From positions 186,001 to 250,000 of the forward strand of contig ML991776.1 of the NCBI GenBank assembly GCA_010094025.1: a stretch of 64,000 nt of DNA, given 5' to 3'. The position numbers were made by a program, and so were the translations under genes. The notes beneath the pieces were generated by a model. That model searched no databases. It worked only from the letters and a program-made list of their open reading frames with translations, and was not told the origin of the DNA. Source of the DNA: Viridothelium virens (lineage: Eukaryota > Ascomycota > Dothideomycetes > Trypetheliales > Trypetheliaceae). Position 1 is the first letter of the stretch. Every line of letters begins with the position of its first letter. This document shows, piece by piece, positions 1-10,679 of this stretch.

Positions 1-42
1 TGCCATCTACCATTTTTTGTTTAATGCGCGCCATACGATAAA

Positions 43-152
43 CTATCCCTTGCGCTGCTGCAGCGGGCTGCCGCGCACGGACCACTTTTTTGATAGGAGG
101 GCAGCACGTGACTTATAGTCCGTGCGCGGCAGCCCAGCAGCGCAAGGGATAG
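43..152. repeat. Long imperfect inverted repeat (fold-back)
   Basis: The arms lie at about 43-81 and 119-152. They are reverse complements except for a 5-nt insertion (CAGCG, about 61-65) in the left arm. The loop is about 37 nt and contains a T run. The GC-rich arms would form a very stable hairpin. No open reading frame is inside it. It may be a fold-back element, a MITE remnant or the border of a repeat that continues outside the window. I could not identify a target-site duplication. Confidence 0.8.
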
Positions 153-560
153 GAATGATTGAGAGCCCCACCTCTTGCCACACCTGAGATACTTCCATAC
201 CCGGATATGTAGAATCAAACCTATGCCACCCAATTTTGAGGTCGCCGACTTTGACTCATAATTAGTACTGAACGGGCAGACTTTGACTTTAATTTGAGAC
301 TCGCGAAATTCAAACAGTTCTGCGTGCTTTGGACTTATTGAACGCCACTTGAGCTCCATCAAAACAAATGACATCACACCCGCTAACCAGCATGCATTAC
401 ACACATAATTCCGATCTGCCACAACTCTTCATGTTGAAAGCTTCCACATTGTCTTTCCTACGACGAATCCTCCCTCCGTGCAGAGACAGTTGACCCAGCC
501 GTGCGCCCTCAACATTCCACTCAGCTTCCAAATCCTCTCTCAGGTCTTCCCATCCTAACA

Positions 561-2005
561 ATGGCCTCTGAAAAAAAGAACATCGTAATAATAGGTAAGC
601 CAGGCGTCCCATCTTCCTCAAAACTCCAGTCCCCCACACCAAACCAACCCCCCCCCAGATCCTAACCGTCTTCCTCTCTCCAGGTGGCGGCATCATCGGC
701 ACCACAACCGCCTACTTCCTAACCCACCACCCCTCCTTCTCGCCCACCACCCACACCATCACCCTCCTCGAAGCAACGCGCATCGCAGGCGGCGCCTCGG
801 GCAAAGCCGGCGGCCTCCTCGCCCTCTGGGCGTACCCCTCATCTATCGTGCCGCTGTCATTTCGGCTGCACGCGCAGCTCGCAGCGGAGCACGGCGGGGA
901 GGAGCGGTGGGGGTATCGGCGGACGAATGTGGGGTCGTTTACTGCGAGGGGGAGGGCGGTGCCGCCACGGGGGAAGGTGTGGGGGAAGGAGGGGGAGATG
1001 GATGGGAAGGGCAATGGGGATAACGGAGGAGGAGGAGGAGGAGGAGCAGGAGGGGGAGGGGGAGGAGGAGAGAAGGGGAAGGAGGGGCTCAGTCTGGAGA
1101 AGTTGTCTGCGGAGCAGCAGGCGCGGCAGAAGGAGAGGAAGGGAAAGTTGAGGGCGGCGGGCGTCCCGGCGGATTTGGACTGGTTGGATGCGGGGAGTGC
1201 GGTGGGGTATGCGAGTATGGCGGGGGAAGGGGAGACGGCGCAGGTGCATCCGTATCAATTTACGACGAGTATGGCGGCGTTGGCGGAGGAGGCTGGGGTG
1301 AAGGTGGTCTTGGGGTCGGCGAAAAAGATTCAGTATAGTGGGGATGGGAAGGAGGTGAAGGGGGTGGTGTATCAGGAGAAGGAGTCTGGGAAGATGGTAG
1401 AGCTCCCTGCAACGGATGTGGTGATCGCAGCAGGACCGTGGACACGGGAAGTATATCCATCGGCGCCGATTGGGGCGATGCGTGCACATAGTGTGACGAT
1501 CCGGCCAACGAGACCGGTGTCTGCGTATGCGCTTTTCACAGAGATCGATCTGCCGAAGAACTTTGGAGGAAGGGGGAACGAGTCGCTGAAGTCAGTGCGA
1601 AAGGGCGGGAAGACGGTAACGCCTGAAATATATGCACGTCCTAAGAATGAAGTATACGCATGCGGCGAAGGAGATAACGAGGTTGCTTTCCCTTCATCTA
1701 CCGATCTCGTGCAGGTGGATGAAGGGAGATGTCAAGACATTGTTGATTATGTAGGAAGCATCAGCGACGAATTGCGGGACGGTGAGGTCACAGCCAGGCA
1801 AGCCTGCTATCTGCCAAATGTACAAATGGGCTCTGGTCCACTCATAGGAGAGACTGGCGTTAAAGGTCTTTTGATGGCAGCAGGACATACTTGTTGGGGA
1901 ATTCAGAACGGACCCGGAACGGGGAAGCTTATTAGCGAGTTTGTGTTTGATGGAATGGCTAAGAGTGCTAAGATCCATTCACTTGCCCCAGAAAGGGTAT
2001 TGTAG
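561..2005 (+). CDS. TDA3: FAD-dependent oxidoreductase, Tda3-like (DAO family)
   Basis: Exons are 561-594 and 684-2005, with an 89-nt GT-AG intron, giving about 451 residues. The splice falls inside the Rossmann motif and restores IIGGGIIGTTTAYFL, the FAD-binding GxGxxG of the D-amino-acid-oxidase-like fold. An EATRIAGGASGKAGG segment follows, where the ribose-binding acidic residue is expected. The C-terminus keeps a family-typical GHTCWGIQNGPGTGKL block. In yeast, Tda3 is a putative amine or amino acid oxidoreductase linked to endosome-to-Golgi recycling; that role here is inferred. Oddity: a glycine-rich low-complexity insert encoded by GGA repeats (about 1016-1080), followed by a charged stretch, interrupts the domain. 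The start gives a short leader directly before the nucleotide-binding motif. Confidence 0.85.
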
Positions 2006-2124
2006 CTGAAGGACTCTACAAAGACAAAAAACTCTTCTCCGAATGAGAACCTCCAGGGGTCCCTCAATGGATTTTGTGCACCGTTAGTAACTATTTGGCT
2101 GTGCACACTTGCTAAATCTCTATA

Positions 2125-3021
2125 TTACCTCGGAACCGGCCCCGGATATTCCGCATCCCATTTCGGCCACTTGGGATCAACCACAAAATCTTCTGCCTTT
2201 GAATCTGGCAAGTCCCTCCAAACACTGCTCGCGAGTCTCGAAGGATTGGGAGTTGACGTGAGATAGACCCCAGTGCCGTAAGATTTGCTGCGCCAGACCT
2301 CCACGTCATGCTTTCCACCAGAAAAGTTCCTCAGAGCGACAACGATTGGCGAGTTCTCATGAGTCCAGACGCTCCAATGCGGCCTCGCACCGGCATAGAG
2401 GATGCGCATCTCGAATTTCTGGATACGTGTTTTGGATTTGGACTCGGACTCATGGGACCCAAGGAGGGAGCGCACCATGCGCGCCAATGTTTCGGCATGG
2501 AGGGCCTCATCAATATCCTCTTCGAAGACACCACTGATGTGGATGCTGCGTGCGCGATGTAGAAAATGTGGACACAAGCGGGTTAAGACATGGATGCCGT
2601 GCGGGTACGAGACGAATAATGACGAACTTCGGGTGTTATAAAGGTGGATCATCTCAGAAAAGATCTCATTCTGAATCTGCTTATTTGCGAGTAGAAGCCC
2701 ACCCGCAGGTAGGTCGTCCCGTGAGGCTTGAGTAGAAGTTGATTCTCCTTCAGTCATCACCAAAGACGTTCGGGGGTGCCGCAACGATAGAAGCGCAGGG
2801 TCATAGTGTGGACGAACGATTGGCTGGTGAGTTGGAGGGACGCCAAGGAGTTCAGGGACGGGCCCAACAACGGGAGCGCTTGCTATGGTAATGATTTCCG
2901 AGTCGAAGAGAGCATGGTTGTAGATTTCAAGTCGCAACTCGAGCGGCAACTCAAGCAGGTGGCATCGTTTCGATTTTGTACGCAACGCCCTGCGAGCATT
3001 CTTGCAGATTTTGGTAGGCAT
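2125..3021 (-). CDS. F-box-like (2EXR-type) hypothetical protein
   Basis: Single exon of about 298 residues. The start at 3021 places LLELPLELRLEIYNHAL about 20 residues from the N-terminus; this is the F-box-like motif that opens many small fungal proteins of unknown function. The open frame extends upstream to about 3165, but that leader does not look conserved in character. No catalytic motif is visible. A role as a substrate-recruiting F-box protein is possible but is not shown by the sequence. The gene is convergent with the Tda3-like gene, 119 nt apart. Confidence 0.65.
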   Translation of the reverse strand: MPTKICKNARRALRTKSKRCHLLELPLELRLEIYNHALFDSEIITIASAPVVGPVPELLGVPPTHQPIVRPHYDPALLSLRHPRTSLVMTEGESTSTQASRDDLPAGGLLLANKQIQNEIFSEMIHLYNTRSSSLFVSYPHGIHVLTRLCPHFLHRARSIHISGVFEEDIDEALHAETLARMVRSLLGSHESESKSKTRIQKFEMRILYAGARPHWSVWTHENSPIVVALRNFSGGKHDVEVWRSKSYGTGVYLTSTPNPSRLASSVWRDLPDSKAEDFVVDPKWPKWDAEYPGPVPR

Positions 3022-3321
3022 AACTAAAGCGCTGGGTGAACTCTGGTTCCAGACCACGAAATATTTTGTTTGGAGAAGAGTAGCTGGGAGGAGTGAAAGG
3101 GCGTAGACTTTAAAGTCGCCAATGTTGACATTTCTAGGGGAGGTGATCGACAGGGTCCATAACAAACCCAGTCACGCCTGACCACTCACGCGTGTCGTGC
3201 CACCTCGGCCACCACTCCGATCCAAGCGTGGGATGTCTGAGTCTAGACCTCAAACACTGTCAGAAGAGTCATACACGTACCTGGCATAAACATGAGCTCG
3301 CCATGTCTGCTGGCTGGGAAG

Positions 3322-4730
3322 TCACGTTGCCTCTGACAACGAGTTCAAGCTCTTTACGCCTGCATCCACGATCTCAAATGGGATGCCTGCAGCTGTCTGT
3401 CCTGACGCAATTATAGAAGGTGGAGCCCACGGAGCGAAGACGACTTTCATCTGTCTCTTCCAGCCGATAATCTCCCTTTCTAAATGGCCAGGCTCACCCT
3501 GGACGTGTGCATAGAGCGGCTCTTTGATCAAGGCGATACGAGCAGCTATCTGATTGGTCCATACCAAACCCAGCGAAGGAGTCTTGTATGCCTTTGACTC
3601 GGGGCCATGAATATGCTCGTCCCCCCAACCTGTAAACCATCGTTGCTGATGGTCTAGAGTGAGAGGCTCGAAGTCTGCTTGGGATGCACTAGACTGCGTC
3701 GACCTCGGCGTTGTGTTGTTCTCTCGAGGCTGGTTGAAGACTGCATTGCCCTCATAGTAGCTATGGGAAGCCTGGCGATAGGTCAAGCTTACGTCCGCAC
3801 CAACCGCAGAGAATCGATCTGCGACTTGGTTTGCGACGACAATCGCAACACTATAGTCTCTTGCGATTTGTCTCAGCAGATGTCCAAGTCGAGTCAATTG
3901 GGTGCCTCTCTGAGCCATGGCTGCTCCGCTATGTTTGACCCCGGGCCTATCAAATTCTGCACGATAATTTGCAGCTATGGAATCTACAACCACGAGACCG
4001 ATGTTCTGGCGTCGAATCACGACAGGTAACTGGTATTGAAGGATGTGTTCTTGGGACTCCAAGTCTGGCGTCTGAATACTCAGCACTTTTGAGAGTGAAG
4101 GCTTTCGGTTGGCTGGTTCGTTTGATAAATGCGGATGATTATCGAGCATCTGGCTCAATCGAGCAGTTTGCAAGGGAGCCTCGGTGGAAATATAGAGAGT
4201 AGACTTGGCGAAGCCTAAGGGCACCGGAAGTTGGGCACTGAGTAAAAGCAGAAGTAGGAATTGGGTCTTGCCAGCGCCACTGAGAAGCATCAGACTTCCG
4301 AATCTGTGCCACAAGGTCGGAGTGACTGGCCATACCTCTCACCGGTGACCTCAACTACATAGCCTTTGGGTATGCCGCCGCCCAGAGCGGTATCAAGGCC
4401 CTTGTCAAGAGTTTGTACGGTCTCCCAGCTGCTACCCTGCCCTATATTGGCCGCATATCGTGTCTGGTCGGGACCCACAATGCCCTCAGCTGCATCTGCA
4501 TCTGCATCTGCATCTTGATGTTCGCTTCGCACAGCCGAATGTAGGGCCTGGAGGAGGTCATTGGCCAGTCTCTGCAGTTCTGCTACGGGTACTAGGGCTC
4601 TCCTGGCAATGTCGATGGCTTCGAGCGTGAGCAAATCGCTGACGGTGACTTGTGCCTTCTCGAGCGACGGCAGTAGGTGAGTGAAGGTCTTGGTGGAGAA
4701 GTCTGGTAGGACATGGTGCAGGTCAGTCAT
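3322..4730 (-). CDS. RAD57: DNA repair protein RAD57 (Rad51 paralog)
   Basis: Exons on the minus strand are 4730-4336 and 4279-3322 (intron 4280-4335), about 450 residues. The join restores the Walker A motif GESGAGKTQ at about 130. Walker B (IGLVVVDS) lies at about 227-232. The N-terminus MTDLHHVLPDF and the LLTLEAIDIARRA block are typical of fungal Rad57. Rad57 pairs with Rad55 and stabilises Rad51 filaments in homologous recombination. Choosing the start at 4730 discards an extra 30-residue upstream leader. A hexanucleotide repeat (about 4492-4515) encodes an Ala-Asp repeat between the N-terminal domain and the ATPase core. The C-terminal end could contain a further small exon; I saw no strong case for one. 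Confidence 0.9.
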
Positions 4731-5711
4731 GCCGCCGCACGTTGGACGAAGGAGCGTCGAGCACGACAACGAGGAGGACAACGACAGCAGACGGCACCGA
4801 GACCCGATTGTCCCCGGCATCCTTTTGCCCGCAGCGAACGCGATCTTGATCTTTGGCTAAGGTCAGCACCCCCCATGCCGCCTCCAAACGCGCTCCCCAC
4901 CCCACCTGGTCCATCTCGAGGCTCCGCGTGCCCGCCTTTACCACTCACCATGCGACCTCACGATCTCCTGCTCCCGATCAATAAATGCGCGGCTGCTAAG
5001 CGGCTCTGTCTTCCGGCTATTCCTCATGCCCAGCTCCGGCACCAGCTGCCTCGACATCCACGCGTCGGCCTGACCCGTCTTAGCACCTCTTCGGCAGTGC
5101 GATATCCAGCCCTTCTCGACTGTTCTTGACTGTTCTTGACCGTTCTTGACCACCCGTTCCATGAATTTACCCGCGCAGACCTTCTTTCCAGCTTCATTAA
5201 CTACGGCGCATGAGCTATGCAGTGACAGCTCTGCTGAAATGACAGTTTTATTGTCCTGCGTGACATCTGCTTGGTTAATCTCGTGTCGTGACACTGCATC
5301 AACCTCTGAGAGTCCGGGGCCATCCTAACACACACAGAAGAGTGGGGACCAGGACAGGAGCTAGTTCTGTAAGTGCCTATCTTGATCTACCGTCTCATGC
5401 CACTCTTTCCCCTGCGAACGCTTGCCATATGCAAGCATCTGCGTGGGTCTTCCCGTGGAAAGCGCTCTTTCTTGTACTACTACCAAGGTTACATGGTTAT
5501 CGCTAGTGGGGGTGTCTTCCTTTAGCCCAGGCAATATATATCCTTTATGTCTACCGTAGACCATATCTGTTGCTCTTTGTCGTAGCCAACACGTGCAGAG
5601 GATCAATGCCTCCATACTGTCTCCAAGACTGTCATTACTTCTACCGCACTGCCTTGCGGCTTCTTTCTATCTGTACTTTCGTCTCGCCCCTTCATGCTTG
5701 ACTAACCAGCC
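4731..5711. promoter_or_regulatory. Divergent intergenic region between RAD57 and carnitine acetyltransferase genes
   Basis: About 980 nt separate the two divergent starts and must hold both promoters. Only short non-conserved open frames are seen. The region holds a small tandem decamer repeat (5121-5150) and pyrimidine-rich tracts close to the downstream start. No specific transcription-factor site could be assigned. Confidence 0.5.
5121..5150. repeat. Tandem decamer repeat, 3 copies
   Basis: Three adjacent 10-nt units of TGTTCTTGAC; the third starts with C in place of T. They lie in the divergent promoter region. Confidence 0.9.
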
Positions 5712-8410
5712 ATGACTTTCACTACTACAGTCCGAACTTTTTCTATACCCAAGCCTCTGGGCGATCGACTGGCAATGCAACGTCCTGAAGCAAACGAGGC
5801 GAGACGCTCAGGAGCTGCAGCCAAGGACTCTACACAGTCGTACTCTCCAGAGGCCAGAGACCCTCTTGCTGCTCATAAAATTGCATCTAAACCTGGGATC
5901 ACGTTTGCGGCACAAGACAAGCTACCCAAACTACCCATCCCAGACCTAGAGAGTACCTGCAGGAAGTACCTTGAGGCGCTCAAGCCCTTGCAGTCGCCAC
6001 GAGAGCATCATGATACTGCCACTGCAGTCAATGAATTCAGGAGGCGGGATGGACCTGATCTCCATGAGCGACTGAAAAAGTATGCTACTGGCAAGTCCAG
6101 TTACATAGAACAGTTCTGTAAGTGCTCATCATCCTGTTCGTGACCTCCTCGGTACTGACCAATTTCAGGGTACGACTCATACCTGAACTTCGATAACCCT
6201 GTCGTCCTTAACTTGAATCCCTTTTTCCTTCTTGAAGATGATCCTACACCAGCAAGGAACAATCAAGTCACACGGGCAGCATCGTTAGTTGTCTCGGCTC
6301 TGTCGTTCGTCCGAGCCGTTAGAAAGGAGGAACTGCCTCCCGATACTCTACGGGGTCAGCCCTTGTGCATGTATCAGTACTCTCGTCTTTTCGGAACTGC
6401 AAGAATACCAACAGACAGTGGTTGTCAGATTGGTCAAGACCCAACTGCAAAGCATATTGTTGTCTTGGCTCATGGTCAGTTCTACTGGTTCGATGTCCTC
6501 GATGACAATTCGGATCTTATCATGACCGAGAAGGATGTTGCTCTGAACCTCGAAGTCATCGTCGATGATGCACAGCAAACACCAATCCATGAAGCTGCCA
6601 AGGGTGCACTTGGTGTCCTCAGCACCGAGAACCGTAAGATCTGGTCAGGATTACGAGATGTTCTTTCGAAAGATGAAGGGTCTAATAATTCCGATTGTCT
6701 GAATATTGTTGACTCTGCTTTGTTTATTCTCTGTCTGGACTACACCGAGCCGAAGACCGGAGCTGATCTTTGCATGAACATGCTCTGTGGGACAAGCGAG
6801 GTTCAACGAGGTGTGCAAATCGGTACCTGCACGAATCGATGGTATGACAAATTACAGATCATCGTTTGTAAGAATGGCAGCGCCGGTATCAATTTCGAGC
6901 ATACCGGTGTGGACGGACATACGGTTCTGCGTTTTGCAAGTGATGTCTATACTGATACGATTCTGCGGTTCGCACGTTCCATAAATGGTCAAGCACCGAG
7001 TCTTTGGGCTTCCGCAAGTCCTGATCCGTCAAAGCGTGATCCGTCCAGTTTTGGCGATGTCAGCACGACTCCACACAAGCTGGAGTGGGACATGGTGCCT
7101 GAGCTGACCACAGCTCTACGATTCGCGGAGACTCGACTTGCCGATTTGATCCAGCAGAATGAGTTCCAGACACTCGAATTCATGCATTATGGAAAGAACT
7201 TCATGACCTCGATGGGCTTTTCTCCCGACGCTTTCGTGCAAATGGCATTCCAAGCAGCATACTACGGTCTCTACGGCCGAACCGAATGCGTCTACGAACC
7301 CGCCATGACCAAAGTCTACTTCCACGGGCGCACCGAGGCCATCCGACCCGTCACCCCTGAATCCGTCGACTTCGTCAAGACCTTCTGGGCGGAGAACCCT
7401 CCGCAGCAAAAAGTCGACGCGCTCAAGAGAGCGTGCGAGAAGCACACGGCGATGACGAAGGAGTGCGCCAAAGCCGAGGGCCAGGACCGGCACCTGTACG
7501 CGCTCTTCTGCGTCTGGCAGCGCTTCATCGACGAAGAAGGCGCCGAAGCCGCCAGCTCCTCCAACGGCCTCGACTCCCCGGGCTACTCCTCTCCACGCTC
7601 CGTCCCTAGCTCCGCGCACCACTCGCCCCACCGACCTGCCGCTTCATCCGACGACGGCGCCTCCTCCCCCAACGGCTCCACCCGTGGCGGTGGCAGCGGC
7701 CCGCCTAACCACGCAATGCCCGCCCTCTTCGCCGACTCCGGCTGGGACCGCATCAACAACACCATCCTCTCGACCTCGAACTGCGGGAACCCCTCGCTGC
7801 GCCAGTTCGGCTTCGGCCCGACGTCTGGCGACGGCTTCGGCATCGGCTATATCATCAAGGATGGGTCGGTGTCGATCTGCGCGAGCTCGAAGCATCGGCA
7901 GACGCGGCGGTATGTCGAGGCGATCGAGAGCTATTTTCTGGAGGTCCGGAAGCTGCTAAGGCAGACGCAGAGGCAGAGGGGCGTGAGTGCTACGGCGGGC
8001 GCGGGGAAGGGGACGAGTCGCGCGAGGGAGGCGGAGGAGCAGAGGCCGTGGGCGGGGAGGACGAAGAGTCGTGGGAGGGTGATTGTGGGGGGGTCGGCGG
8101 GGGATGGGAAGGGTGGTGCGGGTGTTGGAGCGGCGGGGCAGGGGACGGATACGCCGATGGAGGATAGTATTGGGGCGAGTGATGATGATGAGTTAGGTGG
8201 ATGTAAGACGGCCCTTCTCTACTTTCATTTTATTGGATTTCCCCTCTTTCTAGGGTATTGGCTGACCACGATGTGCTTGCAGATGGCTTCTTCGATGCCG
8301 GGCGTCTGCTCCAGGCGCTCCGTGCGGGTCAAGAGACGAACGAGCGGCCGAGCGAGAAGGTGGCTGCCAGGAGGGAAGTGGGCAAGAAATTACGGTTGAT
8401 GGAATACTAA
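5712..8410 (+). CDS. facC: Carnitine O-acetyltransferase, cytosolic FacC/Yat2 type
   Basis: Three exons: 5712-6117, 6169-8202 and 8283-8410, about 855 residues. The first splice gives EQFWYDSYL and the second gives DELGGYGFFDAGRLL; both restore family-like sequence. The choline/carnitine acyltransferase domain covers most of the protein. The catalytic histidine lies in FEHTGVDGH (about residue 230), and the substrate-site STSNCGNP block lies before FGFGPTSGDGFGIGY. The enzyme transfers acetyl groups between CoA and carnitine, which lets acetyl units enter mitochondria during growth on acetate or fatty acids. No N-terminal mitochondrial presequence is obvious and the C-terminus (RLMEY) lacks a peroxisomal tripeptide, so a cytosolic form is inferred. 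A Ser/Pro/Gly-rich insert near 7550-7700 and a basic Gly-rich tail near 7970-8150 look disordered. Confidence 0.9.
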
Positions 8411-8733
8411 GGACATCTAACGAATGTGAAAAGGTGGAGATGGTCGAGACGGGAGGAGCGAATTCATTTGGGAACCCCTCTTCGTTTTCTCTTAGAAATG
8501 CAGATCTCAGATTACGTCTTAGAGGTGTGGCTTGCATATGTGCATGAAAGGGAAATCTGTTGAATCTTTTAGAGACTAGGTCGAGCCCAGCGCAGCAGAA
8601 ATATTACACAGGGATTGTTGCATCTCCGAGACCGGGTCTGGCCACAGAGTACCGCTTTGGGCCATACTACCTTTGTTTTGACCCCGCAAGGAACCCATAC
8701 GCCTAAATTGATTGCATCGACTGTAGATTTAAA

Positions 8734-10171
8734 TCAATAGCCCTGAGGAGTATACGGGGGATAGGACGATTGCTGTCCACCATAGCCTCCACCTTGTTGC
8801 TGTTGTTGTCCATAGCCGCCTTGTTGACTAGAGTCGTGGCCATGTTGGCCGTAGCTCGGCGGGGGTGGATACTGGCCTCCAGATCCATATTGACTTTGGG
8901 AACTAGGATGCGAGCTCATGGGAGGTGGAGGTGGGTATTGTTGCTGAGTGTATCCACCTTGTTGGTATTGATTATGTTGTTGCTGCTGATTGTACTGATC
9001 ATGGCCGGGAGGTGGCGGAAAAGATTGCTGATTCTGGCCGTATCCACTTTGTTGCTGCCCTCCATACGAAGAGTAATTCGAGGAATACTGATCCTGTTGA
9101 TGATACGACTGTCCTGGATAGTCTGAATGCGACTGTTGACCATGTTGGGGTTGGGAGTGCTGATTATAGCCTTGTTGAGGCTGATGTGTTGGCTGTCCAC
9201 CATATTGTTGCTGCTGATGCTGTTGACCCGGTGGATTGTATGTTCCGCTAGTTGGACCGTACTGCGAAGAACCGGAGGGCTGATATGCCGCAGGAGGCGC
9301 AGTGCCGGTGTATGGTCCACTAGAGCTGTGGTTGGTATAGCCATAATTCTGCTGCTGGTGCTGTACTCATGGATCAGACAATTTTCCCACTGGACATTGT
9401 GCCGTCACTCACGGAACCATGCCCACCGAGCAAACCTCCTACCAGACCTCCAAGACCTGATTGATGAGAGCCCGAGGAACCTCCCGGAGTGCCCTGCTGC
9501 TGCTGCTGCTGCTGCTGTTGATTATGAGGCTTATTTCCGCTAAGCAGACCAGATGCTATCTGTCCGACCAGACCTCCTCCGCCGCCGCTATGCGAGCCAC
9601 CTTGACCCCCATATTGGCCTCCATGTGAGCCTCCGAGGAATTGATTCGCGAGACCACCAAGCCCTGATTGCTGTTGTCCGGGCTTACTCTGTGAGCCGCT
9701 GAGGAAGTTCATGGCAGTACTCTGTGACAATGCTTAGCAAGTGGAAAAAGGTGAAGACATTGTCAATGGCGTACACCAAGTCCACGATCTGATTCTTCTC
9801 CGGCCATGCCTCGTTCTCCGCCTGTTGCTGGCGGTGGGTAAGGACCGGTGGTGTTACTGGGCGTTGGATCGGGAGTAGGGACACCCGGAGCAGCTTCAGT
9901 GGGCAGGTCCCAAGTGGATTGTCCGGTGCTGAGTTGAACGTAGTAATATTTACGAGAGCTATGGCAAAGTGAGCGATCAGAGTCTCGGAAGGCTAACGAA
10001 GTTAGGCAATGGACGGTTCAGACCTCGCATCCCACTGCGCAATCCTGTCCCTCGCCGTTAACCGTTAGCTATGCCTGAAAAATTTGGGACCGCGACAACT
10101 GACCAGCCAGGGGGCAGGGAGGGCGGGTTCGTGTCTGGGCCGGCGTCGTTATCCACGTGAGCTTCTGCCAT
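8734..10171 (-). CDS. WW-domain protein with prion-like Q/Y/G-rich tail
   Basis: Five exons on the minus strand: 10171-10104, 10044-10024 (21-nt microexon), 9958-9775, 9721-9413 and 9360-8734, about 402 residues. Residues 18-50 form one WW domain: LPPGWIAQWDASSRKYYYVQ, then a WDLP end, with both signature tryptophans. WW domains bind proline-rich peptides. After it comes a DRGLGSTAMNFLSG block, then Gly/Leu repeats (GLGGLANQFLGG), a poly-Gln run at about 9500-9525, and roughly 200 residues made almost only of Gln, Tyr, Gly, Pro, Ser, Asn and His. This composition is typical of prion-like domains that form condensates. All splice phases agree. Function is unknown; a scaffold or RNA-granule role is speculation. 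Confidence 0.8.
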
Positions 10172-10679
10172 GCCTTGGTCACAAAGACGGTGTGAATAGG
10201 TATTAGGACGTCAATCGCAAGAAAAGGGCAGAGTTAAAGTAGGGCCAGCCTGTCGCGAGTCATGGCCAAAGCGCGGAAAAGATGACGAGCACGAGCTACA
10301 AGGCAGTGCAGGACCATTCCAGCTGAGGACGCCTGCTGCCCTGCTGTTCGATACTTCTTCCGCTGTTGTCATTGGCGGGGCTTCAGACAGATTCTACGGT
10401 ACGTACCGGCATGCGTATGTACCTCATACTCTATGCATGCACTTAGCTCCTTCACCTCACGTATTCTACTTAAATAATCCTCGTCCCAGTTCACCTTTCC
10501 GTCCTACTCATGTACGTCAAAGGCTGGCTGAACAACGAATGTCTTATGCAATCAGCGATGTTGATTTGCTATGTGGCCCATATGATGCAAGAGACTCCCA
10601 GCCATCTGTCCGACTGACTAATAGTAAAGCCACCCAGCCAAGCCCTAATCGGGGTATCATTGATCAAGAGCCTGATTAA
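10172..10679. other. Intergenic region between WW-protein gene and F-box gene
   Basis: About 500 nt hold the promoter of the minus-strand WW-domain gene and the 3' side of the next minus-strand gene. An 80-codon open frame at 10437-10679 has no recognisable features and is judged chance. Nothing else is visible. Confidence 0.4.

Noticed and set aside
857-1489. Long minus-strand open frame (about 210 codons) over the Tda3-like gene
   Set aside because: It is the antisense shadow of a GC-rich coding exon and is mostly Arg, Pro and Leu.
7116-7631. Minus-strand open frame of 171 codons in the carnitine acetyltransferase gene
   Set aside because: It is antisense to the third-position GC-rich coding exon; the composition (Gly, Val, Asp, Glu) is a shadow effect.
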